Assembly (NCBI RefSeq): GCF_030816615.1
Contig: NZ_JAUSYD010000001.1
Location: 5,540,501-5,604,500, forward strand
Length of the DNA: 64,000 bases
Direction: 5' to 3'
DNA from: Streptomyces sp. B1I3
Lineage (GTDB): Bacteria; Actinomycetota; Actinomycetes; Streptomycetales; Streptomycetaceae
Numbering within the stretch: the stretch's first letter is position 1; every line of letters begins with the position of its first letter. This document shows positions 27,592-35,878 of the stretch, one piece after another. Made by a program: the position numbers and the translations under genes. A model generated the notes under the pieces. That model had not been told where the DNA came from, made no database searches, and saw nothing but the letters and a program-made list of their open reading frames with translations.

Positions 27592-27762
27592 TCAGCGTCT
27601 GCGGGAAGGGCGTCCCGCTCCGATCCCCGCGACGTGCAGGGCGAGAAGTGTCAGGCCCAGAAGCATGACGTTGACGGAGGCGAAGACGTCGTTGGTGGTG
27701 ATGTCTGCGGCGTTGATCAGGAAAGCGATGAAGAACAGGACGGCCGCGGCTATACCGAGCAT
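27592..27762 (-). CDS. Small two-helix membrane protein (hypothetical)
   Basis: This 56-residue protein opens MLGIAAAVLFFIAFLINAA. It has two hydrophobic helices (about 3-19 and 30-47) joined by a DITTNDVFAS turn and ends in a basic tail RPSRRR. The ribosome site GAAGGAG lies ten bases before ATG 27762, which supports it strongly. Small proteins of this type recur across streptomycetes; no function is known. It is divergent from the anti-sigma-like gene. Confidence 0.8.
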   Translation of the reverse strand: MLGIAAAVLFFIAFLINAADITTNDVFASVNVMLLGLTLLALHVAGIGAGRPSRRR

Positions 27763-27930
27763 GGAGTTGCTCCTTCCGAAGGGTGAGTTGAGTGTGCCCT
27801 GACATCCCACGGACAGACCCCCGCTTGCGCCTCGGCTTCGGGACGCCGCCCGGGCCGCGCGACCTACTCGCCGGGGTGGGCCCGGCACACGGGGGTAGAG
27901 GAGTAGCGAGAGCCGAGTGAGGAGGGGCCG

Positions 27931-28371
27931 ATGACGAAGGACACGTCGCTGCGTGCGGTGGGATGGGCGCAGTCGTTCCCGGTGTCGCACGGGGTGCGGG
28001 CGGGCCGTCAGTGGACGAGGGAGCACCTGGAGTCCCTGAAGTGGACGACCGAGTCGCCCGCAACCGTGGACGCGATACTGCTCAGCGTTTCCGAACTGAT
28101 CACCAATGCGCACGTGCACGCGCACAGCGACGCCCAGCTGGTCCTCACCTGGGACAGCCACTGCCTGCACGTGAGTGTGCACGACTCCGATCCGCTGCCC
28201 CCTGCCAAGCAACCCGAGGATCTCAACACGACCGGGGGTCGCGGGCTGGCCATCGTCGACGCGCTCGCCGACGGATGGTCCACGCATCCACAGGCGTCGG
28301 GCAAGACCGTCACCGCCTGCTTCGTGCCGCCCGGCTCCCCGAAGCCCTTGCACGGCGACGAGGTCAGCTGA
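27931..28371 (+). CDS. RsbW-like ATP-binding protein (anti-sigma type HATPase)
   Basis: This 146-residue HATPase_c_2 protein has the N-box SELITNAHVHAHS (about residues 54-66), the G1 box VHDSDP, and the G2 box GGRGLAIVDALAD. These are the features of serine-kinase anti-sigma factors and their many streptomycete relatives. No sigma factor or anti-anti-sigma gene lies adjacent, so the partner is unknown. The start is ATG 27931 (start region GAGGGGCCGATG). Confidence 0.9.
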   Translation: MTKDTSLRAVGWAQSFPVSHGVRAGRQWTREHLESLKWTTESPATVDAILLSVSELITNAHVHAHSDAQLVLTWDSHCLHVSVHDSDPLPPAKQPEDLNTTGGRGLAIVDALADGWSTHPQASGKTVTACFVPPGSPKPLHGDEVS

Positions 28372-28430
28372 TCCGTCGGCGGGAGTGACCGCGGGCGGGC
28401 CGACGGCGCTTCGTCGGCGGAGTGACCGTC

Positions 28431-28458
28431 GGCGAGGTGACCGGGGCGAGGTGACCGG
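28431..28458. repeat. 14-bp unit in tandem, two copies
   Basis: GGCGAGGTGACCGG is repeated head to tail exactly twice, with degenerate related units (AGTGACCG) just upstream. It is non-coding and of unknown role. Confidence 0.7.
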
Positions 28459-28510
28459 GGGAGGGGCCGACAGCGTCTCGTCAGGACCGGCGTACGCCTC
28501 ACACCCGTAC

Positions 28511-28557
28511 CCCCTCATGCGTGTGGCCCGGCACGGCCGGGCCACACGCATGAGGGG
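28511..28557. terminator. Bidirectional terminator, perfect 22-bp stem
   Basis: A perfect 22-bp inverted repeat with a three-base loop lies between the convergent RsbW-like and CsbD genes and can stop both. It is the longest perfect stem seen in the window. Confidence 0.88.
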
Positions 28558-28605
28558 GAGCGTCTCGCGCCCCGCAGGAGTCCCCCGCAGGGTCTCGCGC
28601 CGGAG

Positions 28606-28779
28606 TCAGTGCTTGAAAGCGTCCTTCGCCTTCTCCTTGGCCTGGCGGGCGTCGCCCTTGGCCTGGTCGGTCCGGCCTTCGGCGGTGAGGCGTTCGTTGC
28701 CGGTCGCCCGGCCGGCGGCTTCCTTGACCTTGCCCTTGGCCTGCTCGGTCTTGGCCTGGGTCTTCTCATCAGCAGCCAT
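28606..28779 (-). CDS. CsbD-family stress protein
   Basis: This 57-residue, very hydrophilic, Lys/Ala-rich helical protein has the CsbD repeat pattern KGKVKEAAGRATGNERL followed by AEGRTDQAKGDARQAKEKAK. CsbD proteins are general-stress (sigma-B-type) induced in Firmicutes and abundant in stressed streptomycetes; the molecular role is unknown. ATG 28779 is preferred because AAGGTG lies at the right distance. A GTG nine bases earlier is too close to it. Confidence 0.88.
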   Translation of the reverse strand: MAADEKTQAKTEQAKGKVKEAAGRATGNERLTAEGRTDQAKGDARQAKEKAKDAFKH

Positions 28780-28890
28780 GTCACTCACACCTTGCTGTGC
28801 TCGACGTCAGGAACACTTCTCATGTGACCGCGACCGGCGCGCGCAAACACCGTGCCGGTGACCGGTTCCCGGCGGCCGTTATGATCCCCC

Positions 28891-30159
28891 GTGACCGAAA
28901 CAGCCGAACCACGTGTAACCCGCACGCGCATACTCGCCGACCTGACACCCCTGCGGACCTCGCCCGACTACCGGCGTCTGTGGTTCGGGAACACCGTTTC
29001 CTGGGTCGGTCAGGGCATGACCGCGCTGGCAGTCTCGCTCCAGGTCTACGACATCACCGGCTCCGCGTTCTCCGTCGGGCTGATCGGCCTGTGCTCACTC
29101 GTGCCGCTGGTGCTCCTCGGCCTCCACAGCGGTGCCGTCGCGGACACCGTGGACCGCCGCAAGCTGGGCCTCCTCAGCGCGGCCGGGTCGTTCGTCCTGT
29201 CCATAGCCCTGGCCGGCGTGGCCTTCGCCGGCATCGAGCACGTCGGGTTCCTCTACGCGGTCGTCGCTCTCCAGGCCGTGTGCTTCGCTCTCAACTCCCC
29301 GGCCCGCAGCTCGATGATCGCCCGCCTGCTGCCGGCCGAGCAGCTGCCGGCCGCCAACGCCCTCAACTCCATGACGTCCACCACGGGCGGACTGGTCGGG
29401 CCGATGCTCGGGGGCCTGATCGTCGGCTGGTGGGGCTACCGCGCCGCGTACACCGTCGACGCCGTCACCTTCACCGCATCGCTGTACGCGATGTGGCGGC
29501 TGCCCTCGATGCTCCCGGACCGGGTGTACGGGGGCGAGGGCGCCGAGCGGGCGTCCGTCACCGACGGTCTCCGGTTCCTCGGCACCCGGCCCAATCTGCG
29601 GATGACCTTCTTCAGCGACCTGTGCGCCATGGTCCTCGCCCAGCCGCGTGCGCTGTTCCCGGTGGTGGCCGTGCTCTGGTTCGGGGGCGACGCGAAGACG
29701 ACCGGACTGCTGGTCGCCGCCCCGGCGCTGGGAGCCCTGCTCGGCAGTGTGTTCTCGGGATGGCTGGGGCAGATCCGGAGGCACGGGCTCGCGGTGCTGA
29801 TCGCGGTGGGCTGCTGGGGCGGCGCCATCGCCGTGTTCGGGCTGACCAGACAGCTCTGGCTCGGACTGATCCTGCTGGCGGCCGCAGGATGCGCGGACTC
29901 GATATCCATGGTCTTCCGCAACACCATGCTCCAGGCGGCGGCCCCCGACGAGATGCGCGGGCGTCTGCAGGGAGTGTTCATCGTCGTCGTGGCGGGCGGC
30001 CCCCGGCTCGGCGACCTCGTGGCCGGCTCCGTCGCCGACCTGGCTTCCCCGGCCGTGGCCGTGACCGGCGGAGGTGTCGCATGCGTCCTGGCGGTCTGTC
30101 TGCTGGGGCTGCGTGGGCGAGGGTTCACGCGTTACGACGCGCGGGACCCGCAGCCGTGA
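28891..30159 (+). CDS. MFS exporter, EntS/MFS_3 type
   Basis: This 422-residue transporter has about twelve helices. The N-terminal TSPDYRRLWFGNTVSWVGQGM and the loop motif GAVADTVDRRKLG (between helices 2 and 3) place it in the MFS_3 (enterobactin-exporter-like) branch, which contains siderophore and drug exporters. PDEMRGRLQGVF in the second half is the repeated family motif. The start is GTG 28891. No biosynthetic genes lie nearby to name a substrate. Confidence 0.9.
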   Translation: MTETAEPRVTRTRILADLTPLRTSPDYRRLWFGNTVSWVGQGMTALAVSLQVYDITGSAFSVGLIGLCSLVPLVLLGLHSGAVADTVDRRKLGLLSAAGSFVLSIALAGVAFAGIEHVGFLYAVVALQAVCFALNSPARSSMIARLLPAEQLPAANALNSMTSTTGGLVGPMLGGLIVGWWGYRAAYTVDAVTFTASLYAMWRLPSMLPDRVYGGEGAERASVTDGLRFLGTRPNLRMTFFSDLCAMVLAQPRALFPVVAVLWFGGDAKTTGLLVAAPALGALLGSVFSGWLGQIRRHGLAVLIAVGCWGGAIAVFGLTRQLWLGLILLAAAGCADSISMVFRNTMLQAAAPDEMRGRLQGVFIVVVAGGPRLGDLVAGSVADLASPAVAVTGGGVACVLAVCLLGLRGRGFTRYDARDPQP

Positions 30160-30230
30160 CGATCGTGCCACCGGCCGCCGGACTCCGGAGCCGAGCGGGC
30201 CGCCCGCGGCCCGGCGGGTCAGGGAGCCGC

Positions 30231-30292
30231 GACCGGCACGGCACGGGGAGCCGGTCAGGAGGACCGGCACGGCAGGGGGAGCCGGTCAGGAG
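30231..30292. repeat. 31-bp unit in tandem, two copies with one mismatch
   Basis: Units at 30231-30261 and 30262-30292 differ at one base. The second copy runs seven bases into the 3' end of the VOC gene and supplies its stop codon region. Confidence 0.85.
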
Positions 30293-31083
30293 ACGGCCGT
30301 GACCTTCGGCATCTCGCCCGCGGTCGTCGTGACGTCGATCACCGAGAATACCGCTCCCTGTGGGTCCGTCAGGGAGGCGAACCGGCCGAACGGGATGGTC
30401 ATCGGGCCGAACCGGAGTTCCGCCCCGAGCGACTTCGCCTTCTCCACCGCCGCGTCGCAGTCCGCGACCGTGAAGTACACGTTCAGATGGGCCGGCACCT
30501 CGGGCGGGAACTCCTCGCCCATCTTCATCCGGCCGAGCACCGGGTCCGCGCCCAGGTCGTAGAGCGAGAAGTCGATCGCCTCGTCCTCCAGGCGCTTCAC
30601 CCCGTATCCGAAGACGGCCGCGAAGAACGCGTCCGCCTTCGCCGGGTCCCGGGTGAACACCTCGGCCCACGTGTACGCGCCGGGCACCGTCCGTGCCTGG
30701 AACCCCTCGTGGCTGCCCGCCTGCCACACCCCGAAAGGCGCCCCGGCGGGGTCGGCGGCCAGCACCATCGTCCCGAAGTCGCCGACCCGCATCGGCTCCA
30801 CCAGCACCTCGCCCCCGTGCTCACGGATCTTCGCCGTGGTGGCGTCGGCGTCCGGGGAGGAGAGGTAGAGGGTCCAGGCGGGCGGTGTCTCCTGGCCGGG
30901 CATGGGGGGCGACAGGGCGGCGACGGCCTTGCCGTCCACATGGGCCTGGGTGTAGTTGCCGTACTCGGGCATCGATTCGCCGTACGTCCAGCCCAGGACC
31001 TCTCCGTAGAAGCGCTTGGCCCCTTCCAGGTCGCCGAACGTACCGTCGGCCCAGCACGGAGTTCCCTCAGATTCTGCGGCCAT
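30286..31083 (-). CDS. VOC-family (glyoxalase/bleomycin-resistance fold) two-domain protein
   Basis: This 265-residue protein consists of two tandem VOC domains (about 8-125 and 135-260). Each has the strand-helix pattern with GTPCWADGTFGDLEGAKRFY opening the first and GAYTWAEVFTRDPAKADAFF opening the second. The motifs PAGAPFGVWQ and PQGAVFSVID end each half. The pattern matches the streptomycete hydroxylase-like VOC group often found in stress clusters. Metal ligands cannot be fixed from sequence alone and activity is unknown. Confidence 0.88.
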   Translation of the reverse strand: MAAESEGTPCWADGTFGDLEGAKRFYGEVLGWTYGESMPEYGNYTQAHVDGKAVAALSPPMPGQETPPAWTLYLSSPDADATTAKIREHGGEVLVEPMRVGDFGTMVLAADPAGAPFGVWQAGSHEGFQARTVPGAYTWAEVFTRDPAKADAFFAAVFGYGVKRLEDEAIDFSLYDLGADPVLGRMKMGEEFPPEVPAHLNVYFTVADCDAAVEKAKSLGAELRFGPMTIPFGRFASLTDPQGAVFSVIDVTTTAGEMPKVTAVS

Positions 31084-31122
31084 GACCGGACCTTTCTTTC
31101 ACTCGGCTGATGGTCCTTCCTG

Positions 31123-32526
31123 TCACGCTAGCCAACCGTCGTCCGCACGGCGCGCCGAGCGGTCCCGGTCCTCTCGCCCGGCCGGACCGACCACCGACCG
31201 CACGACGCCGAGTTCCAGCAGGTCCTGCGGGCGCAGCCGCAGCTGGTCGGCGGTGGAACGCACCTGGTCCGGGCCTCGCTTCAGGATCGCGGCGGCCTGT
31301 TCGGGGGCGATGACCGAGAAGTAGCTGTCCGCCGTGACGTGGGTGTTGTCCGGCGCCGCCAGCGCGAGCGCGCCGCCCGAGCCGCCTTCGCCGATCACCA
31401 GCGTCGTCACCGGGACCCGGGCGCCGGCGATCGCCGCGAAGGTCCCGGCGATGGCCGCCCCCGCGCCCGCGCGCTCCGCCTCCGCGTCGTTGGCCGCGCC
31501 GGGGGTGTCGACCAGGGTCAGCACGGGGATGCCGAGCCGGTCCGCGAGGGCGATCACCCGGGACGCCGTGCGGTAGCCGGCCGGGAGGGTGGCGGTGCCG
31601 CACTGGGCGACGTACGCCACGGGCCGCCCGCCGTGCAGTCCGACACCGCAGAGCAGCCCCGGGTCGCTGCCCCCGCAGCGGTCACCGCTGAGAGGCAGCC
31701 GGTCCTCGAAGTACGCGTCCAGGTATGCCGCGGCCCGCGGCCGTGCCGCCGAGCGGGCCTGTTCCACCGCCTCCCAGCCGGTCTCCGGCAACCCCGCCGC
31801 CGACAGCGGGCCCGGGACCGGAGCCGGCTGCGCGGGTCCGGACACCGTCAGCGCGGCCAGCCAGCGGCCCAGCGTCCCCGGCAGTTCCTCCGGCGGCACC
31901 ACCGCGTCGATCTGGCCCGCCGCCCACTGCCCCTCTGCGGTGTACGCGTACGGGTCCGCACCGGCCGGCCGCACCCTGGACCCGGCGAACCCGACCTGCG
32001 CCCCGGGCAGGGCCAGCACCACGTCCGAACCCGCCCCCAGCGTGGCCCAGCCGCCCCCGGCCGTGGGGTCCCGCACCACCGCGATCTGCGGCAGGCCCGC
32101 CGCCCGCAGCAGCGCGGAGGCGCGCGCCACCCGCTGGAGCTGCGTCAGCGCGATCATGCCCTCCTGCATCCGGCTGCCGCCCGTCGCGACGAGCGAGACG
32201 AGCGGCAGCCGCAGCTCGCGGGCCAGCGCGTACGCGGCCTCCAGCCGGTCCCCGGCGTGCCCGCCGAGCGACCCGCCCAGGAAGCCGAACTCGAAGGAGA
32301 CCAGGACGCAGGAGGAACCACCGATGGCCGCCACCCCGTGGAGGACCGACTCCTCCTCGCCGGTCCGTGCCGCGGCGCGCGCCCGGGACTCCCCGTAACC
32401 GGCCCAGCCGAGCGGGCCGTCGCCCGGCGCCGGGCGACGTGGCGGGCGGTGTTCGGTGAAGTTCCCGGCGACGGCGGCGATGATCTCCCGTGCCGACATG
32501 CGGCCGTGGCCGGGAGCGTCAGGCAC
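31123..32526 (-). CDS. Fused biotin-independent-type carboxyltransferase (AccD/AccA or MdcD/MdcE fusion)
   Basis: This 467-residue protein joins a beta-type half (about 20-235, with EFGFLGGSLGGHAGDRLEAA and TGGSRMQEGMIALTQ) and an alpha-type half (about 270-445, with LVDTPGAANDAEAERAGAG and GEGGSGGALALA) of acyl-CoA carboxyltransferases. The zinc-ribbon Cys residues of AccD are absent, which makes it closer to the fused malonate-decarboxylase/biotin-independent type, though I cannot settle this. GTG 32526 overlaps the stop of the MatB-type gene by eight bases, so the two are coupled. Together they suggest malonyl-CoA (or methylmalonyl-CoA) formation or turnover. Confidence 0.82.
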   Translation of the reverse strand: MPDAPGHGRMSAREIIAAVAGNFTEHRPPRRPAPGDGPLGWAGYGESRARAAARTGEEESVLHGVAAIGGSSCVLVSFEFGFLGGSLGGHAGDRLEAAYALARELRLPLVSLVATGGSRMQEGMIALTQLQRVARASALLRAAGLPQIAVVRDPTAGGGWATLGAGSDVVLALPGAQVGFAGSRVRPAGADPYAYTAEGQWAAGQIDAVVPPEELPGTLGRWLAALTVSGPAQPAPVPGPLSAAGLPETGWEAVEQARSAARPRAAAYLDAYFEDRLPLSGDRCGGSDPGLLCGVGLHGGRPVAYVAQCGTATLPAGYRTASRVIALADRLGIPVLTLVDTPGAANDAEAERAGAGAAIAGTFAAIAGARVPVTTLVIGEGGSGGALALAAPDNTHVTADSYFSVIAPEQAAAILKRGPDQVRSTADQLRLRPQDLLELGVVRSVVGPAGREDRDRSARRADDGWLA

Positions 32527-33988
32527 CGAGCGACCTCTTCATGATCTTGCCCAGCTCGTTGCGGGGCAGGGCGTCGAGGTGGCGGACGACGCGCGGGCGC
32601 TTGTGCGGGGCCAGCAGGGCCGCCACATGGTCCGCCAGCTCCTGCTCACCGGGCGGCGCCCCGGGATCGGCCGGGACGACCCAGGCCACGATCCGCTCGC
32701 CCAGGTCCGGGTCGGGCTCACCGGTGACGGCGGCCTCACGTACCCCTGGGTGGTCCAGCAGCGCGTTCTCGATCTCGCCCGCACCGATCTTGTGGCCGCC
32801 GCTCTTGATCAGGTCGGTGGCCTTGCGCCCGACGATCCGTACGTAGCCGTCGGGGTCCATCGTGGCCATGTCGCCCGTACGGAAGAAGCCGTCCTCGGTG
32901 AACGCCGCGGCCGTGGCGTCGGGGCGGTTGAGGTAGCCGGTGAAGAGGTTCGGACCGCGCACCTGGATCTCACCGATGGACGCCGTGTCCCCGAGCACGG
33001 TGCCGTCCTCCTCGACGAGCCGCAGTTCCACACCGGGCAGCGGCGGGCCGACCGTACCCGCGCGCGGTACGCCGTCGGCCCGCACGCCCGTGTTCATCAG
33101 GGTCTCCGTCATCCCGTACCGCTCGATGACCCGCCGGCCGGTGGCCGCGGCGATCCGTTCCTGGTCGTGGACGGGCAGTGCCGCCGAGCCGGAGACCAGC
33201 AGCCTGGCACCCGCCAGGGCCTTCGTGAGCATCCCGGAGACGGCCGGGTCGCTCAGCGCGCCGGCCAGCCGGTGGTACATCGTGGGTACGCCGAACAGCA
33301 TCGTGCCCCCGGAGAGCAGTTCCCGGGCCACCCCCTCGGGGGAGAACCGGCCGAGGTGGCGCACGGAGCCGCCCCGGCGCAGCGGGCCGAGTACGCCCAG
33401 GATCAGTCCGTGCACGTGGAACAGCGGCAGGGCGTGGACGAGGACGTCGTCGGCGGTCCACTGCCAGGCGTCCTCCAGCGCGTCCAGCGAGGCGGCGATC
33501 GCCCGGCGGGGCAGGACCGCACCCTTGGGCGGGCCCGTCGTGCCCGAGGTGTAGACGATCAGGGCGGGTGCGCCGGGGGCGGGCTCGGCGCCGAGGGCGC
33601 CTGTGCCCTCGCCTGTGCCCGCACCCGCCGTACCGACGTCCAGCCGCCGCAGGCCGGTCAGGGCCGGCGGGAGCACGTCGCCCTCCCCGGCGAGCACCAC
33701 GGAAGGGGCGCTGTCGGCGACGATGTGCGCCAGTTCCCGCTCACCCGTCCTCGGGTTGAGCGGTACGGCGGGCACGCCCGACCGCAGGGCCGCCACCACC
33801 GCGATCACCGTCTGCGGGGTGGACGTGGCCCAGACGGCGACACGTCCCGCCCCCGCGATCTCCGCCGCGAGCGCCTCGGACGCCTCGGCCAGCTGGGCGT
33901 ACGACAGGCTGTGTGCGCCGAACCGGACGGCTGGTGCGGAGTCCGGACGGCCGGACGGCCCGTGCAGTGCGGGCAGGAGAGAGGTCAC
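32519..33988 (-). CDS. matB: Malonyl-CoA synthetase-like acyl-CoA ligase (MatB type)
   Basis: This 489-residue member of the ANL adenylating superfamily has the A3 loop YTSGTTGPPKG (about residues 147-157), the A5 motif ERYGMTETL, the A7 TGDMA and A8 hinge RIVGRKATDLIKSGGHKI, and the catalytic A10 Lys in RNELGKIMKR. Its size and overall wording match the streptomycete MatB proteins, which activate malonate and methylmalonate to the CoA thioesters used as polyketide extender units. Start GTG 33988. It is followed, with overlap, by the fused carboxyltransferase. Confidence 0.85.
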   Translation of the reverse strand: MTSLLPALHGPSGRPDSAPAVRFGAHSLSYAQLAEASEALAAEIAGAGRVAVWATSTPQTVIAVVAALRSGVPAVPLNPRTGERELAHIVADSAPSVVLAGEGDVLPPALTGLRRLDVGTAGAGTGEGTGALGAEPAPGAPALIVYTSGTTGPPKGAVLPRRAIAASLDALEDAWQWTADDVLVHALPLFHVHGLILGVLGPLRRGGSVRHLGRFSPEGVARELLSGGTMLFGVPTMYHRLAGALSDPAVSGMLTKALAGARLLVSGSAALPVHDQERIAAATGRRVIERYGMTETLMNTGVRADGVPRAGTVGPPLPGVELRLVEEDGTVLGDTASIGEIQVRGPNLFTGYLNRPDATAAAFTEDGFFRTGDMATMDPDGYVRIVGRKATDLIKSGGHKIGAGEIENALLDHPGVREAAVTGEPDPDLGERIVAWVVPADPGAPPGEQELADHVAALLAPHKRPRVVRHLDALPRNELGKIMKRSLGA

Positions 33989-34076
33989 CCGACGCAGCCT
34001 AGGGTCTTTCGTCCGGATGGGGGAGCGGGATGTGCGGGGCCTGCCCGGCGGGCGGTCCGGGGGCCCGCACGCACGG

Positions 34077-35285
34077 TCATGCCTCGCGCCGGACGTTCCG
34101 CATCCGGCCGTACGCGTACACGGACCCGGCCAGCGCCAGGTCGGAGAGCAGCATGAAGCCGATCGAGTACGAGTCCTTGGCGCTGTAGATGGCGCCCATC
34201 ACCAGCGGAGGCACGAAGCCGCCGAGGCCGCCCGTCGCGCCGACGATGCCCGTCACACTGCCCACCTGGGCCTGCGGCGTCACCTGGGAGACCAAGGCGA
34301 AGACACTGCCGCTCGCGGTGCCCAGCCCGGCGGCCATGCAGAGCAGCGCGACCGTGCCGACCGGATCCAGACCCGGGTCGAACGCCTGGACGATCGCCAT
34401 CAGGGCGGCGAGCAGCAGTGCCACGGCGGTGACCAGAGCCGGGTGCACGCGGTCCGACAGCCAGCCGCCGATCGGCCGGAAGACCACCGTCACCAGCGCG
34501 AACCCGGCCGCCTTGGTCCCCGCCTCCGTGGGCGACATCTCGTACCAGGTCTTCAGATAGGTCGGGAGATAGACCCCGAACGCGACGATGCCGCCGAAGC
34601 CGATCGCGTACAGCGCGGACAGTTCCCAGGTGACCCGCAGCCGGCCGGCCTGCCCCAGCCGGTGGCCGAGCGAGTCCGTCGGCACCTGCCTGCCCGGGCG
34701 GTCACTGATCAGGGCGGCGGCGAGCAGCGCGTACACCACGAGCGCCCCTGCGACGATCAGGAACGGCAGGTTGTCACCGTGCTTAGCGATCCGGGGGGTG
34801 AAGTAGCCGGACAACGCGACACCCCCCATGCCCATGCCGAACACCCCCAGAGCGAGGCCTCGTGCGGAGGGCGGGAACCACGAGTTGACCAGCGGGATGC
34901 CGATCGCGAACGTCGTACCGCCGAGCCCCAGCAGGAAACCGACCGCGAGCATCGCCCCGTACGAGTCCGCCGCGGGGATCAGGAGCAGCACCGGGAGGAC
35001 CGTCAGCGCCGACACCGCGGGGAACATGAGCCGGGCGCCGTACTTGTCGGTCAGCGCGCCGACCGGGATGCGGCCCAGCGAACCCACGAGCACGGGGACG
35101 GCGACGAGGAGTGACTGCTGGAACGAGTTGAGACCGAGCCGCTCCTTGTAATCGCCCGACATCGGGGCGATCAGGTTCCACGCCCAGAAGGTGAGGGTGA
35201 AACCGGCCGTCGCCATGACCAGGTTCCGGTAGGCGGCGGCTCGTTCCCGTTCCGGGGCGCGGGCCTTCTCGACGGCTGTGTCCAC
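34077..35285 (-). CDS. NarK-type nitrate/nitrite MFS transporter
   Basis: This protein of about 402 residues with twelve helices has the nitrate-porter signatures GRIPVGALTDKYGARLM (loop 2-3), LGLGGTTFAIGIPLVNSWFP (helix 4-5) and the second-half GIVGATGGLGGFVPPL. The frame is open to 35438, but the likely start is the GTG at 35285, which gives the usual VDTAVEKARAPERER then MATAGFTLTF beginning and leaves room for a promoter shared with the divergent Lrp gene. No nitrate reductase genes are seen nearby. Confidence 0.88.
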   Translation of the reverse strand: MDTAVEKARAPERERAAAYRNLVMATAGFTLTFWAWNLIAPMSGDYKERLGLNSFQQSLLVAVPVLVGSLGRIPVGALTDKYGARLMFPAVSALTVLPVLLLIPAADSYGAMLAVGFLLGLGGTTFAIGIPLVNSWFPPSARGLALGVFGMGMGGVALSGYFTPRIAKHGDNLPFLIVAGALVVYALLAAALISDRPGRQVPTDSLGHRLGQAGRLRVTWELSALYAIGFGGIVAFGVYLPTYLKTWYEMSPTEAGTKAAGFALVTVVFRPIGGWLSDRVHPALVTAVALLLAALMAIVQAFDPGLDPVGTVALLCMAAGLGTASGSVFALVSQVTPQAQVGSVTGIVGATGGLGGFVPPLVMGAIYSAKDSYSIGFMLLSDLALAGSVYAYGRMRNVRREA

Positions 35286-35446
35286 ACGGCAAGTCAAGGG
35301 CGTGCCGAACCGAGAGGCCTGTCGGGTTGCGCCATCCGGGTAAGGGCCCCGCACGGCAGACGCCCCTTGGGTCGACGGGTCTCCCAGCCCTCCGGGGAAA
35401 GCCGCTCGCCCGCCGCTCACGGCCCCCGACTGCGACAATCAGGGGC

Positions 35447-35878
35447 ATGGACCGGCTGGACAGAGAGATCCTCGGCATTCTCCAGGAGGACGCGCGGATC
35501 TCGTACCGCGATCTGGGCGTGCGCGTGGGACTGAGCGCCAACGCGGCGGGCGACCGCGTGCGCCGTATGCGCCGCGACGGGGTGATCCGGGGCTTCACCG
35601 TGATCGTCGACCCGGCCGCCGACACCCGCTCGGGCCTCGTCGTCTTCATCGACGTGTCCCTGCGCCTCGACACGACGAACGAGGAGTTCGAACGCGCCGT
35701 GCTCGCCCTGCCCGGCATCACCGAGGTGGTGCACGTGACCGGCGGCCACGACTACCTGGTGCGGGCCACGGCCGCCGACTCCGGGTCGCTGGACGCGCTG
35801 CTGCGCCGGCTGAAACGCGACGCGGGCGTCGCCCACTCCAACACCCGCATCGCGCTCAGAGCGGCACCTGCCAGATGA
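35447..35878 (+). CDS. Lrp/AsnC-family transcriptional regulator
   Basis: This 143-residue regulator opens MDRLDREILGILQEDARISY. The helix-turn-helix is RDLGVRVGLSANAAGDRVRR (residues 22-41), and a RAM/ligand-binding domain follows with VVHVTGGHDYLVRA. It is divergent from the NarK-type transporter and probably controls it. The 3' end overlaps the convergent GAF-kinase gene by 23 bases. Confidence 0.92.
   Translation: MDRLDREILGILQEDARISYRDLGVRVGLSANAAGDRVRRMRRDGVIRGFTVIVDPAADTRSGLVVFIDVSLRLDTTNEEFERAVLALPGITEVVHVTGGHDYLVRATAADSGSLDALLRRLKRDAGVAHSNTRIALRAAPAR

Noticed and set aside
28431-28458. Short tandem repeat considered as a CRISPR array
   Set aside because: Units are only 14 bases, directly adjacent without spacers, and no cas gene is present.
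32456-34156. A 566-codon plus-strand frame
   Set aside because: Antisense to the MatB-type ligase, Arg/Gly-rich, no start site.
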